From assembly GCF_000158035.1 (NCBI RefSeq), contig NZ_EQ973489.1:383795-426003 (forward strand): a stretch of DNA of 42,209 nt. Direction: 5' to 3'. This document shows positions 22,683 through 31,942 of this stretch, piece after piece. The notes beneath the pieces are model-generated. The model was not told where the DNA came from and searched no databases. It saw only the letters and a list, made by a program, of their open reading frames with translations. Both the position numbers and the translations under genes were made by a program. The stretch is from Bacteroides cellulosilyticus DSM 14838. GTDB lineage: Bacteria > Bacteroidota > Bacteroidia > Bacteroidales > Bacteroidaceae. How positions within the stretch are numbered: position 1 is the first letter of the stretch; each line of letters begins with the position of its first letter.

Positions 22683-23978
22683 TTATAGCTGAATGATAAT
22701 GGGATGATTGATGCATAATGCCTCATGGGCTATCAGGTTGATGAATGCCTCCCGTTCCCGGAACTGTTTGTCTCTCAACTCCCAGGCTGCATAAGCCCGG
22801 TAATTGTAGAGTCCGTTTGCGTCAGGTTTCATTTTGACGCACCAGGTTTTTATAATATCTGCGTTTTCTTCCGGTGTATGGAAGGTTTCTATCAAATTGT
22901 CAACAGGTACCAATAAACTCATGCCGAAATAGAAACTTCCGTTTACGGTCTGTTTGTCATGGGTGAGCATGGCATACTGTTTCCCTTCATATTCTTCTTC
23001 CGTGAAAGGTTGCGTATTCAGGTTATTGACAATGCCGGTCACCAGGAAGTAATTTCCGGGTAGGGTAGTGGTGCTGATTTTCTTTTCATATCCGTATTTT
23101 CCTGCCCATATACTGATTTCTTCGCAAAGATCTATCTTGTTATTTTCTATTTGCCATCCTTTATATGTCAAGCGAATAATTGAGCGGACTGGCCCTTCTG
23201 TAACCAGTTCGTAGTAGGTGGAGTCGATAACATCTTCTGTATAACTTGCGGGGACACCCATGCGTACCAGGCTGTCTGGAGTCTGCATGGCAAGTCCGCC
23301 CAAACCGAATGAGTTGGCTGCACTCAGAATGTCGCATCCCCATTCTCGTACTACCTGGTATGTATTTGCCGGATGTCCTTTCGGACTGATTCCCACTGTA
23401 TCCAGCACCATTTCAGATATTCTTTTACCGAAAACATCGCAACAGTTACGGCCATCGAAGTACTGGCGGAATCCCATTTTATCATTTTCCCAGACAGGAC
23501 CATCCATTTGATAAGGATACATCTCACTTCCTCGTGGAAGGTTATGCTTGTCGTGTGCATCCCGGGACAATTCTTCGATAATTCCGGGGGAGGTCATCTT
23601 ACCATAGCGGACATTCGTACGAGAGGTGAATACCGGATATTTCTCCGGAGTAAGCCATTCCACTTTTAACCGGGTCTTTTCGGAAGGGGAAAATGTATAT
23701 ACGAATGCCAGTTCATCCCATTCTCCGTCTCCGTTGAGGTCGTCCAGCTGACAAGGAATATATTCTCCCTGTCCGTTGGTTATCACAGGTTTGAGCAGCT
23801 TGTCTGTCGGATTGAGTTGTGCACGGGTCAATACCAGTGCTTCGTCTTCACGATTTATATCCAAAGGATTCTTCACGGTAAATTCCTTTAAACTCTGCGG
23901 AGAGTTACAACCGGTCAGCATTGCCAATCCTCCTGACAGGAGTAAACAACTCGCTATGAAATGATATTTTATATTCAT
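22683..23978 (-). CDS. DUF4861 family lipoprotein
   Basis: The 431-residue protein matches my recollection of DUF4861, a beta-rich family found in glycan-degradation loci, often beside GH105/GH88; activity not established as far as I know. Lipobox LTGC with Cys24. N-terminal beta-sandwich-like region with a DxNGDGxWDE calcium-type motif (DDLNGDGEWDELAFVY, about 78-93) followed by the family core (GPVWENDKMGFRQYFDGRN). The C-terminal part binds like a galactose-mutarotase-type sandwich by its look (inference). Context suggests a role on uronic-acid-containing oligosaccharides. Confidence 0.75.
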   Translation of the reverse strand: MNIKYHFIASCLLLSGGLAMLTGCNSPQSLKEFTVKNPLDINREDEALVLTRAQLNPTDKLLKPVITNGQGEYIPCQLDDLNGDGEWDELAFVYTFSPSEKTRLKVEWLTPEKYPVFTSRTNVRYGKMTSPGIIEELSRDAHDKHNLPRGSEMYPYQMDGPVWENDKMGFRQYFDGRNCCDVFGKRISEMVLDTVGISPKGHPANTYQVVREWGCDILSAANSFGLGGLAMQTPDSLVRMGVPASYTEDVIDSTYYELVTEGPVRSIIRLTYKGWQIENNKIDLCEEISIWAGKYGYEKKISTTTLPGNYFLVTGIVNNLNTQPFTEEEYEGKQYAMLTHDKQTVNGSFYFGMSLLVPVDNLIETFHTPEENADIIKTWCVKMKPDANGLYNYRAYAAWELRDKQFREREAFINLIAHEALCINHPIIIQL

Positions 23979-23991
23979 GATTCTTCTGTTA

Positions 23992-26556
23992 TTAATTGCG
24001 TATTACTTCCCATTCGTCATGGTTACCCATCTTTATTTCCAACTTGACAGGGCTTTTTCCCTGTTCGTTCCATTGAATATTTACTTGATATCCCTTATCT
24101 CCCAGATTGCTTATTTTTATGTTCCGGGATAACTTGATGGCATCTGTATTTTTGGAATGAGGTGCCAGGACAGATAACCAGCGTGTGTTTTTTCCGGCCT
24201 CCAGTGGACATTTGCTATAAACCGCATAATCATCATTCTTCCAATGTTTAGGCTGATACTGAATTCCGTTTTCCGATCCTGCCGGTGCATCGAAAGCAAT
24301 AAAGAGACATTTGTCTCCTTCACCGTATTTATCAGTGAAAGCCCGTGCTTGTGCAGGGTAATGTAGCAGGGAAGCATCAAACCAGTCAGCTGTAGCCCCA
24401 TCCGAATTTCCGCAACGGGGAGCGGAGGGAACGTGCCATACCGGACCGGCCACCAGCTTATCGGCAGCTTTTCCCGGCAGGAACTCATCCAATACGATTA
24501 GAAAACCTTCTTCTGTCAGAAGAGTGCTTCTTGTCCAAGATGAATCGTGGGTCCAGATTCCTTTGTAAGATACGGAACCATAACTGTCACCTGCCTTATT
24601 TTCAGCTTTGGCATCAGTCAGAATACCACCTTGCTGACGGTCCAGGCGTAAATTATGTTTCATGTCGTTATCATTGAAGGCTATCAGGATGGGTACTCGT
24701 GTCCAACCCTTGATGGGAGTGACATATTTATATGATAATCCGATGCGGCTATAGTCCTCATTCACATTAACCTGTTCATTCATTTTGATACGGAGAACCG
24801 TACGGCCATATTTCGTGCGGATACGCAGTACCTGTTTGCCCGTTTCTGCATCGGTTACAATGGCATAATCCTCTTTGGCTAATTCCGTTTCGGGGAATTG
24901 CTGTGTCTTGTCGGGAGCAACGAAGCCAAATGACAGTTTGTCCGTCAGTTTGTCAAACGGTACCAGTATTTTCTCTCCTTTATCTCCGGCAATGAACAGG
25001 TCACTGATATAAATATCTACGGGAACATCCGAAGGGCATACATTGCGTTTTTCATACCCGCCGAACCAGGTTCTTCCGGGGAATACCTTGCCGACTGATT
25101 CTTCTCCTTCGGTAGGGAGCAGTGCAAACTCCAACCTGATTTCATGCAGGTTTATCAAGTCATTGTTTCCGGCCACGGCTTCCGGGTTTCCCCACATATA
25201 ACCATAAGGAGCCTTCTGGTCAGTCAGTGCAAAATGAACATCAGTGGATCTTTGTGAATTGATGGTGTATCGTTTTGAAGGCATATACCCTCGGGTAACC
25301 CGCATATTGGCGGAAGAATGATACCATCGTCCGGAATACACTCCCGTGGTCTGACGGAAAGGATACTGCGCATCCGGTTCGGAAACCAGTAGCGTATTGT
25401 TCCATGCCGGCCATTCATAGCGTCCTCTGTCGGCAATGATCATGGTGCCGTCTACTTCATAATGTATCAGGTCGCCACGTGTGTCGGAGATTCCACCATG
25501 GTAGAGGACGTTGCAATCATCCTGAATCCAGAATTGGGCGAACGGAGCGCCTTCTTTACGTGAAGGTGCCAGTATCAGGCGATCTTTACTTTGGTAAGTG
25601 GCAGGGAAAAGAGATTGCACGGAAGCTTGTAGTTCCGGGGCTTTGGCTTCCATACCTGCATATTGGGGATAAGCTTTTTCAAAAGCCTCTTCCGGAAGTC
25701 TTCCGGTTTTCATGTTGCCTGCCAGATATGTTTTTTTAAGTGCCCATAAAATAGTCGGATCGGGACAGACTTCCATAATGGCATCAAAAGCCTTTACGTA
25801 AGATTCTTGGTCGTACGGTTCTCCATCTCCTGTAGAGCATACCAGACCGGAAGAACTGACATGGTTTCTGAATTTATAATATACCTGTTTCAGCTTATCC
25901 CCTTTTAATTCCTTCTGCTTGCCAAGCTTTACACCTAAAGCTATCAGGCGGGGAATATTATGGGCCACATACGCAGGTTCATAACTGTCTCCCGGTTCAT
26001 ACCAGTCATTCCATACGGCTTCGGCATAAGCTTTCCATAATTTGGCATCTTTGTGTTTCGGAAACAATCTGGCAGCTGCCAAGGCTCCCATGGCATAATT
26101 TGCTGCCCGGTTGTTCGGACCGCGTTCTTCGCAAAAACTCATCTGACTGACAAGAGATTCGGACAGTTGTCTGAGTTCCGCGTCCATCAGTTTGTTTTCT
26201 TTAAGTATGCGTATGGAATCGAAAAATTTCTCACGGGCAAAGAAAGATACTTCCAGAGGGCGAGATTGGTTCCGAGTAGACTCGAAGGCATCTAGGATGC
26301 CTAACAGAATGGTTTTGCCTTGAAGCATTTTCTCCTTATTGCCGGAGCTTATCAGATCATAGACAACGTAGATATCCTTATCGTTACTATGATAAAAAGT
26401 AACATGATCCTTGATTTCGGTATGTCGGAGGGTTTCCTGTCGGGCTTCACTGCGCGTCATCCGGTCGAGTACTTTTTCTTGTGCACACAGTGGTGGTGTG
26501 CACAAGAAAAAGGCTGTCAGTAAAGAATATCCGGTGGTTAATACTATGTTTTTCAT
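23992..26556 (-). CDS. Heparinase II/III-like secreted protein (lyase candidate)
   Basis: An 854-residue secreted protein, signal peptide 1-25 (LCAQ cleavage). Residues about 50-320 look like an all-helical toroid, and about 330-850 like the beta-sandwich of heparinase II/III-type lyases, including YHGGISDTRGDLIHYEVDGTMIIADRGRYEW, reminiscent of the catalytic-face segment of PL12/PL21-like enzymes. I cannot assign a PL family. It shares the layout and several segments with the gene at 36063-38435 (for example DSYGSVSYKG / LLTEEGFLIVLDEFLPG versus DSYGEVILDN / LTAEGILILQDHLIPG), so they are probably divergent paralogues. Predicted to be a glycan lyase whose products feed the GH105 enzymes. Confidence 0.7.
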   Translation of the reverse strand: MKNIVLTTGYSLLTAFFLCTPPLCAQEKVLDRMTRSEARQETLRHTEIKDHVTFYHSNDKDIYVVYDLISSGNKEKMLQGKTILLGILDAFESTRNQSRPLEVSFFAREKFFDSIRILKENKLMDAELRQLSESLVSQMSFCEERGPNNRAANYAMGALAAARLFPKHKDAKLWKAYAEAVWNDWYEPGDSYEPAYVAHNIPRLIALGVKLGKQKELKGDKLKQVYYKFRNHVSSSGLVCSTGDGEPYDQESYVKAFDAIMEVCPDPTILWALKKTYLAGNMKTGRLPEEAFEKAYPQYAGMEAKAPELQASVQSLFPATYQSKDRLILAPSRKEGAPFAQFWIQDDCNVLYHGGISDTRGDLIHYEVDGTMIIADRGRYEWPAWNNTLLVSEPDAQYPFRQTTGVYSGRWYHSSANMRVTRGYMPSKRYTINSQRSTDVHFALTDQKAPYGYMWGNPEAVAGNNDLINLHEIRLEFALLPTEGEESVGKVFPGRTWFGGYEKRNVCPSDVPVDIYISDLFIAGDKGEKILVPFDKLTDKLSFGFVAPDKTQQFPETELAKEDYAIVTDAETGKQVLRIRTKYGRTVLRIKMNEQVNVNEDYSRIGLSYKYVTPIKGWTRVPILIAFNDNDMKHNLRLDRQQGGILTDAKAENKAGDSYGSVSYKGIWTHDSSWTRSTLLTEEGFLIVLDEFLPGKAADKLVAGPVWHVPSAPRCGNSDGATADWFDASLLHYPAQARAFTDKYGEGDKCLFIAFDAPAGSENGIQYQPKHWKNDDYAVYSKCPLEAGKNTRWLSVLAPHSKNTDAIKLSRNIKISNLGDKGYQVNIQWNEQGKSPVKLEIKMGNHDEWEVIRN

Positions 26557-26596
26557 GTTTTGTGAGGTTAGTTTTTACTTTGTAAAGAACGTGATT

Positions 26597-27796
26597 TTAT
26601 TTGGCAAGTAATGCATAGGCGCACCATAAAACCGGAGCTTGTCCATGGAGATCTCCCGTTAAAGCTTTACGGTTGCGGTAGTGTTCACTATTGTCTCCCA
26701 GCATGGTACCTTCGCATACGGCTTCCACATCTCCTTGTTCATTTACATATTTGGTTAAAGCTATCCAGGCGTTCCGGGCTACCGGCCCGTATTCTTCGGC
26801 AGGTAACCAGCCTTTCTTGACACCTGTAATCATGGCGTATGCGAACATGGCTGAACCGGAAGTTTCTTCCCACATGGAAATATCGTCTACTACCTGTTTC
26901 CACATACCATTCTCATCCTGTGTATCTTTTAGTTTCTCCATCATTTTCAGATATCCTTTCATGATTTCCGCTCTGTCCGGATTGTCTTGCGGAAGCATCC
27001 GGAGCAGTTCGGACATACCGGCTGCCATCCAACCATTACCGCGTCCCCAGCAGAAGGGAACTGTTGGTGCGTGGTAGAACAGTCCTGAAGGTTGCTGTAT
27101 TGAATCCAGGTAAAGCACCATTTCGCGAGCTGCTCTGTCTATATATTTACGGTCGTTCGTTACCCGATAAGCCTGCGCTTGGATAGTGGTGATCATATAC
27201 ATGTCGTCCAGCCAGAAGCGAGTCTGCCAGGAATAACCTTTGTCGTCCCATTCCTTTTGTTCCGGTTGACAGATATCAGCATCTTTGAAATCCCCATACA
27301 TACTGCTTTGGCGTTCTTCACCTTCTTCCAGTTTCCAGTTGGCTGGTAATTCCCATTGAGAGTCGGCATACATCATGCCTAATGTTTTATAACGCTCTTC
27401 TCCGGTTTGCAGGTAAAGTTCTAGCGGCACGGCTCCGAAGACATTGTTGTCTACATGATTCGGCTTCGGCTGCAAGTAAGCCTCATTGGTGAATAATGGC
27501 TCGAAACGGGCTTTCAGACGTTCTGTCAAATCCTTGTTGTCTGTTTCCTGAGCAAACCAAAGTCCTCCTAACCAAGTGCATACATCCGGATAGGTGATTT
27601 GTGTTCTTGGTTCGTTCACACGTAAGGGGCTGCCATATTGCGAATGCCCTTGTTCCAGAAACCGATTTGTAATTTTATTCCCGATTTCTATAGGGCTGGC
27701 TTCTTGTGGGAGATTGTCAAAGTACCCGTTCTCTTTAGGAGCACAAGATGCCAGCACCAACGCAGCCAATGCTGCTGTGAATAGTTTACTTTTCAT
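26597..27796 (-). CDS. GH105-family unsaturated uronyl hydrolase (lipoprotein)
   Basis: A 399-residue lipoprotein (LASC, Cys18) with GH105 signatures FWLDDMYMITT (194-204, Asp197/198) and CWGRGNGW (249-256). Same chemistry as the GH105 at 17049-18200 but only distantly similar: it has a longer N-terminal helical region and lacks the DPCCQPGW loop. Follows the 1350-residue protein gene by 23 bp and is 40 bp before the lyase-like gene, so it is in the same transcript. Confidence 0.85.
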   Translation of the reverse strand: MKSKLFTAALAALVLASCAPKENGYFDNLPQEASPIEIGNKITNRFLEQGHSQYGSPLRVNEPRTQITYPDVCTWLGGLWFAQETDNKDLTERLKARFEPLFTNEAYLQPKPNHVDNNVFGAVPLELYLQTGEERYKTLGMMYADSQWELPANWKLEEGEERQSSMYGDFKDADICQPEQKEWDDKGYSWQTRFWLDDMYMITTIQAQAYRVTNDRKYIDRAAREMVLYLDSIQQPSGLFYHAPTVPFCWGRGNGWMAAGMSELLRMLPQDNPDRAEIMKGYLKMMEKLKDTQDENGMWKQVVDDISMWEETSGSAMFAYAMITGVKKGWLPAEEYGPVARNAWIALTKYVNEQGDVEAVCEGTMLGDNSEHYRNRKALTGDLHGQAPVLWCAYALLAK

Positions 27797-27819
27797 ATTT
27801 TCTTGTATTTTTTATATTG

Positions 27820-30800
27820 TTAGTTCGGATAATATTTCTCAGGTGTCATGAATGAAGGTACATAAGGTTCCATCCAGAATGCAGAGGTACGCTTGTATTT
27901 CAGTTCGGTATCCGGATACCAGTTAGCCCAGGATGCCGGATGTGTATCGGCGATAGGAGACTGTACGCTTTCGCCATACCCGTTCACAGTGGTAACCGTA
28001 TATTCATAGACTGTAAACGAACCGGCATCAAGAGTCGGATTGTCTAACTTACCGGGGAATCGGCATGCTTTGATGACTCCGGCAGCTTCCATATCTGTAT
28101 ACTGATTGGCTTTACCTTCAAATATAAGTGTGAAATCTTTGTCACCGGCCTTTCTCCGGTATATACGATATTTCTGTGCACCTAATACTTTTCCCCATGA
28201 TAAGTCTACCTTCCCCTTGTCTAAATTCAGGTGCAGACCTTCCGGGTAATGTGGTGCTTGGTTAGTGGTATAAACCGGATACTCTTGGGCAAAGACGGCC
28301 GTATGCTTTCCGTTTACAGACAGAGCCCGTACATGTATCTTTCCGGCAGGTTGCGGAGCCAGTTTGTATACTGACCGGGTGGTTGTGCCTACCTCCGTCC
28401 ATGTTTGCCCATTGTCTCGTGATGTTTCTATTTTTACCTTTTTGGCTGATGCAGGTATATCCAGATAAATAAGTGTACCGTTAGGAGTATATTCTGTGTC
28501 GATAATATCAGTTGGCATTGGAGTAACTTCACGTGCATACTCTATGTGATGCTCTCCTACGGGCAAAGAGATATTGCTTGTTCCCTGTTGTGCGATACCG
28601 TCGATATATAATTTTCCGCCGGACATTCCTTTTAGAGTTAATCTGGCTTTTCCATCACTCTTATAGCGTCCTTTGCAACTGTTGGCGTTTGTGCGGGTCA
28701 TGGCAATTGCCGTACCGGCGTCCGACAATTCGATCGAAAAACCGTCGGCAGAAAGAAGTGTACCCTTCATTAAAGCAAGTTGCAAGGTTCCATTATCCAT
28801 CCGGCGGATTACTCCGGCCTCTCCGGTGAATGATTCCTTTTCTGACTGATGGCTTATTCCTGTTCCATCACGGAAGATAACATCAGTACTGTGAGGAGCT
28901 TTGATGTACAATATATTAGATGGTGCATTTGGGGATTTGGGTACAAATTCGTAAATGCTTGTATGGGCCAGCAAAGCCGGGTTCACAACTTTCCCATGTA
29001 GAACGTTGATATCTCCTTTCTTGTGTGAAACCAATGTCAGCAGCGAACCGTCCGCATCCCGGTAGAAACCTTTGGAATGATTGGTTTCTCCTTTGGTCCA
29101 ATGATCCGGGCGTGCTTTTTTGCCAAAGAAAACGATTTGCGGAAATTCATCTTCTTTCTGAACGAACCAAGAGAAACGGGCACCTGCTCTCCAATTCGTT
29201 CCGGTCTGATCGTAGAGTAGGAAGTAATCTGTACCTACCAGCAGGATGCTGCGTGATAAATATTCCGGCCAGGCAAAACTGTCTTTTCCTTTAGCGGAAC
29301 GGAGTTCTGCCAGCTGCACTATATCCAGGTCATAAAGTGGAGCCACAAGTTCGTTCATTCCGATGTTACAGAAAGCCCCGTTTTTCATTACTCCGAAGTT
29401 AGTGATGCCATCCAGATTATTTTGTACATGGTCACCTACCACTTCGTTTTCATGCCCCGTATATATTTTACCTTTTGCATAGAAGTAAAGTCCGCCGGAG
29501 TTACCTTGTCCCTGATGTCCCCAACGATAGTTAGGGCCTTTATCCACCTGGTTTAAGTGAATGGACAATTCTTCGTCTGTGTCTACTCCTGCACGCAGAA
29601 CAATGCCGTGTCCGGTATATTTCGTACTTCTTAAATGCGGATTGGTTCCCATGTTATGGGAAGGGTATTGTTTCTGATGGACATTCCCCCAATTGGTGTG
29701 TGTATCTTTGGTTTCAACACCCGGCCCCATCTTGCCGGTCCAATATAGATTTTCAGCTAAGAGCGGATCGTAGTATTGCATCCAGTCGGCCAACTGGTAA
29801 ACGGAGCAATAGCGTGGAACAATCCGTCCCCCTCCGTGAGCCCCATGGGGTGGATAACTTCTTTCCATCTTTTCTTTGTATTGAATGGGAGCGGTCATCA
29901 TGTCCAGCATCCAGTGTCCCCGTTGTGCCATGTATTTTCCAGCAAAACGGTTTTTGCCATCGAACTCTTTCAGTGCGATATTGGTAGCTGAGGTGGGACG
30001 TAAGAAAGCCCAATTATAGATACCCAGGCTTTCTACCCAACGTCCTCCTTTGGATTCGAAGGCTTTTACTTCAGGACGTGTATAGAAGATACCGTATATT
30101 TCCAGTGTTTTTTCAAAGAAATCCGCCCATTCTTTGGCCATCGGGTGTTCGGGGTAGAGGAAAGACATCTGCCCCGGTACTGCCCAGCCGTCTGCTGCCA
30201 TATTAGCGGTTCCCGCTAATGAAGTGCGGATGGTATTCATCGCTTCCAGTGTATTGATGTAAGCGGATATGAGCATCAGGCCGTCTACGGTCTGCTTTTG
30301 TTCCGTGGTCAGTTGTTTGTAAAGTGCCAGGTAATCTTCTATCCAGCTGCCGAAAAGCGGGCGGTGAGAAATGGAATGAATGCCGGGAAATCCATTTAAG
30401 CCTGTCATATAATAAGCCATTGGAGAGGTTATTATCTGCTGATAGAATTGTTCGGCAGTGGGTGAACCTGTTTTCCCTGTAAAAGGAGTATCCGGATGTT
30501 TTGCATGTGCCGGATACTCCAGAATCCAATCTTTCACCTTATTTAAATTTAATAGCGCATACTGACGGTGTAATAGCATAGCGTAGCGGAAGCCCATCTC
30601 ATCCGAATGGTCTGCACCACCCTTGACTGCTATTTCGTCAATGCTTTTATTGAATTTGTCAACTATACCCTGTTTCTTTTCAATTGTATATAAAGTTATG
30701 GCCGTGGACCGGCTGCCGGAATGGAGCGGATACTTGAAATATAATTTCTGACCTGCATAACGGAAATATACAGATAGATCCGGAGTGGGCTGCCAGATTC

Positions 30801-31839
30801 CGTATTGCTGATCATCCCAGCGATTATGGTCATATACAAATACGCCTAATTCTCTGGCTGCATCCTGAGTTTCCCAGAAAGAGATTGCCGGAACCTGTTC
30901 GCGTGTTGAATTTCCTCCGAAGGGTAAGAGGCGATACAACATTTGCTTATCGGGTTCTTCTATCCAGCCCATTCCTGTCCAGTGCGGATCTTCCTGGCTC
31001 CAGTTGGTGTATATGGGTTGGTCGATGGGCAAACCTCCGTCTACTGATACTTCCTTTTGCCTGTCCCAGTTGCCATAACGGCGCGTAGGATGGAAGTTAT
31101 CCCATTCCATATCTATAAACACCTCATCCTGGTTTGATATATTCTCCATTTGTTCGTCGAGGATGACGAAGGGATAACCTTGTATGACTTTTACCTTGGC
31201 ATAATAAGAAGCCTGGTTATCTAATATATAATGTATTCCACATTCTATAAACAAGTCGCCTGATTCTAAAACGGATGTTTTTATCTCTTTTACAGTGCGC
31301 TGTCCGGTGTGTAGCTTGTTATTGCCTATCTTTTGATGATCGTTCAATATGGAGATTATGGGAGCGGGAATTGTGTGCCCCGGATTGATTCCTCCGGCAG
31401 GTATTTCCACACCGAAGTTTCCGTCACTGATCAGCCAGGTTGACGCCTGTTTCTGAAGTGTAACAGGTGAACTTTGCCGGGAGGCATTGTTTTTCCGAAG
31501 ATACAATGTATAGTTGAATTCCCCTCCGCTTGGTAACTCTGCGAAGAAGTTTATAACGGCAGATTTCAGTTTCCCTTTTTCAATGACTTTGTCTGATAAT
31601 TGGAATGGAACAGAACGGTTCTGCTTATTATCGGAAAGGCTCAGTTCCGATTCGGACTGTATTCCTTCCGGAAAGTAAATCGGATAGCTTAAAAGAGTAC
31701 GGGGCCAATCATATATAGACAGGTTTATACAATCTTTCCGGGAGAAATTCAGCGGCTTCTCCCTAGATACGATGGCCTGTTGTGCAAAGCCTGTATTTGC
31801 AAAAAATAGTATTAGTAATAATGCAATCACGTGGTTTCT
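27820..31839 (-). CDS. Large secreted protein with toroid-like core and FN3, unknown
   Basis: About 1340 residues, signal peptide at MRNHVIALLLILFFANTGFAQ (start chosen at 31839; ATGs at 31848 and 31872 are alternatives, but 31872 lies at the promoter). N-terminal 1-400 looks like a beta-rich domain; about 420-700 is helical and toroid-like (KVKDWILEYPAHAKHP... TANMAADGWAVPG); about 740-1000 is beta-rich with the motif YRWGHQGQGNSGGLYFYAKGK that recalls the lyase-fold catalytic face; a domain with DNGQTWTEVG repeats follows, then a fibronectin-III-like domain about 1190-1300. I recognise no CAZy family with confidence. It heads the operon behind the HTCS and is probably a backbone-acting enzyme or a lyase. 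Confidence 0.6.
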   Translation of the reverse strand, partial: RNHVIALLLILFFANTGFAQQAIVSREKPLNFSRKDCINLSIYDWPRTLLSYPIYFPEGIQSESELSLSDNKQNRSVPFQLSDKVIEKGKLKSAVINFFAELPSGGEFNYTLYLRKNNASRQSSPVTLQKQASTWLISDGNFGVEIPAGGINPGHTIPAPIISILNDHQKIGNNKLHTGQRTVKEIKTSVLESGDLFIECGIHYILDNQASYYAKVKVIQGYPFVILDEQMENISNQDEVFIDMEWDNFHPTRRYGNWDRQKEVSVDGGLPIDQPIYTNWSQEDPHWTGMGWIEEPDKQMLYRLLPFGGNSTREQVPAISFWETQDAARELGVFVYDHNRWDDQQYGIWQPTPDLSVYFRYAGQKLYFKYPLHSGSRSTAITLYTIEKKQGIVDKFNKSIDEIAVKGGADHSDEMGFRYAMLLHRQYALLNLNKVKDWILEYPAHAKHPDTPFTGKTGSPTAEQFYQQIITSPMAYYMTGLNGFPGIHSISHRPLFGSWIEDYLALYKQLTTEQKQTVDGLMLISAYINTLEAMNTIRTSLAGTANMAADGWAVPGQMSFLYPEHPMAKEWADFFEKTLEIYGIFYTRPEVKAFESKGGRWVESLGIYNWAFLRPTSATNIALKEFDGKNRFAGKYMAQRGHWMLDMMTAPIQYKEKMERSYPPHGAHGGGRIVPRYCSVYQLADWMQYYDPLLAENLYWTGKMGPGVETKDTHTNWGNVHQKQYPSHNMGTNPHLRSTKYTGHGIVLRAGVDTDEELSIHLNQVDKGPNYRWGHQGQGNSGGLYFYAKGKIYTGHENEVVGDHVQNNLDGITNFGVMKNGAFCNIGMNELVAPLYDLDIVQLAELRSAKGKDSFAWPEYLSRSILLVGTDYFLLYDQTGTNWRAGARFSWFVQKEDEFPQIVFFGKKARPDHWTKGETNHSKGFYRDADGSLLTLVSHKKGDINVLHGKVVNPALLAHTSIYEFVPKSPNAPSNILYIKAPHSTDVIFRDGTGISHQSEKESFTGEAGVIRRMDNGTLQLALMKGTLLSADGFSIELSDAGTAIAMTRTNANSCKGRYKSDGKARLTLKGMSGGKLYIDGIAQQGTSNISLPVGEHHIEYAREVTPMPTDIIDTEYTPNGTLIYLDIPASAKKVKIETSRDNGQTWTEVGTTTRSVYKLAPQPAGKIHVRALSVNGKHTAVFAQEYPVYTTNQAPHYPEGLHLNLDKGKVDLSWGKVLGAQKYRIYRRKAGDKDFTLIFEGKANQYTDMEAAGVIKACRFPGKLDNPTLDAGSFTVYEYTVTTVNGYGESVQSPIADTHPASWANWYPDTELKYKRTSAFWMEPYVPSFMTPEKYYPN

Positions 31840-31869
31840 CATGGTCATAAACTTTACCTGATTTTTTTG

Positions 31870-31877
31870 CAAACTTA
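31870..31877 (-). promoter_or_regulatory. Candidate promoter for the downstream enzyme operon
   Basis: TAAGTTTG (minus) matches the -7 consensus. It lies between two hairpins, AGGC/GCCT (31877-31889) and CTTTGACA/TGTCAAAG (31888-31917), in the gap after the HTCS gene. No good -33 is seen. It could give the operon 17049-31839 a start independent of SusC/D, possibly HTCS-controlled. Confidence 0.45.
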
Positions 31878-31942
31878 GGCGAAAAGCCTTTGACAGACTA
31901 TGAAAATAGTGTCAAAGACTTGTATTTTAGACCTGCGACCGA

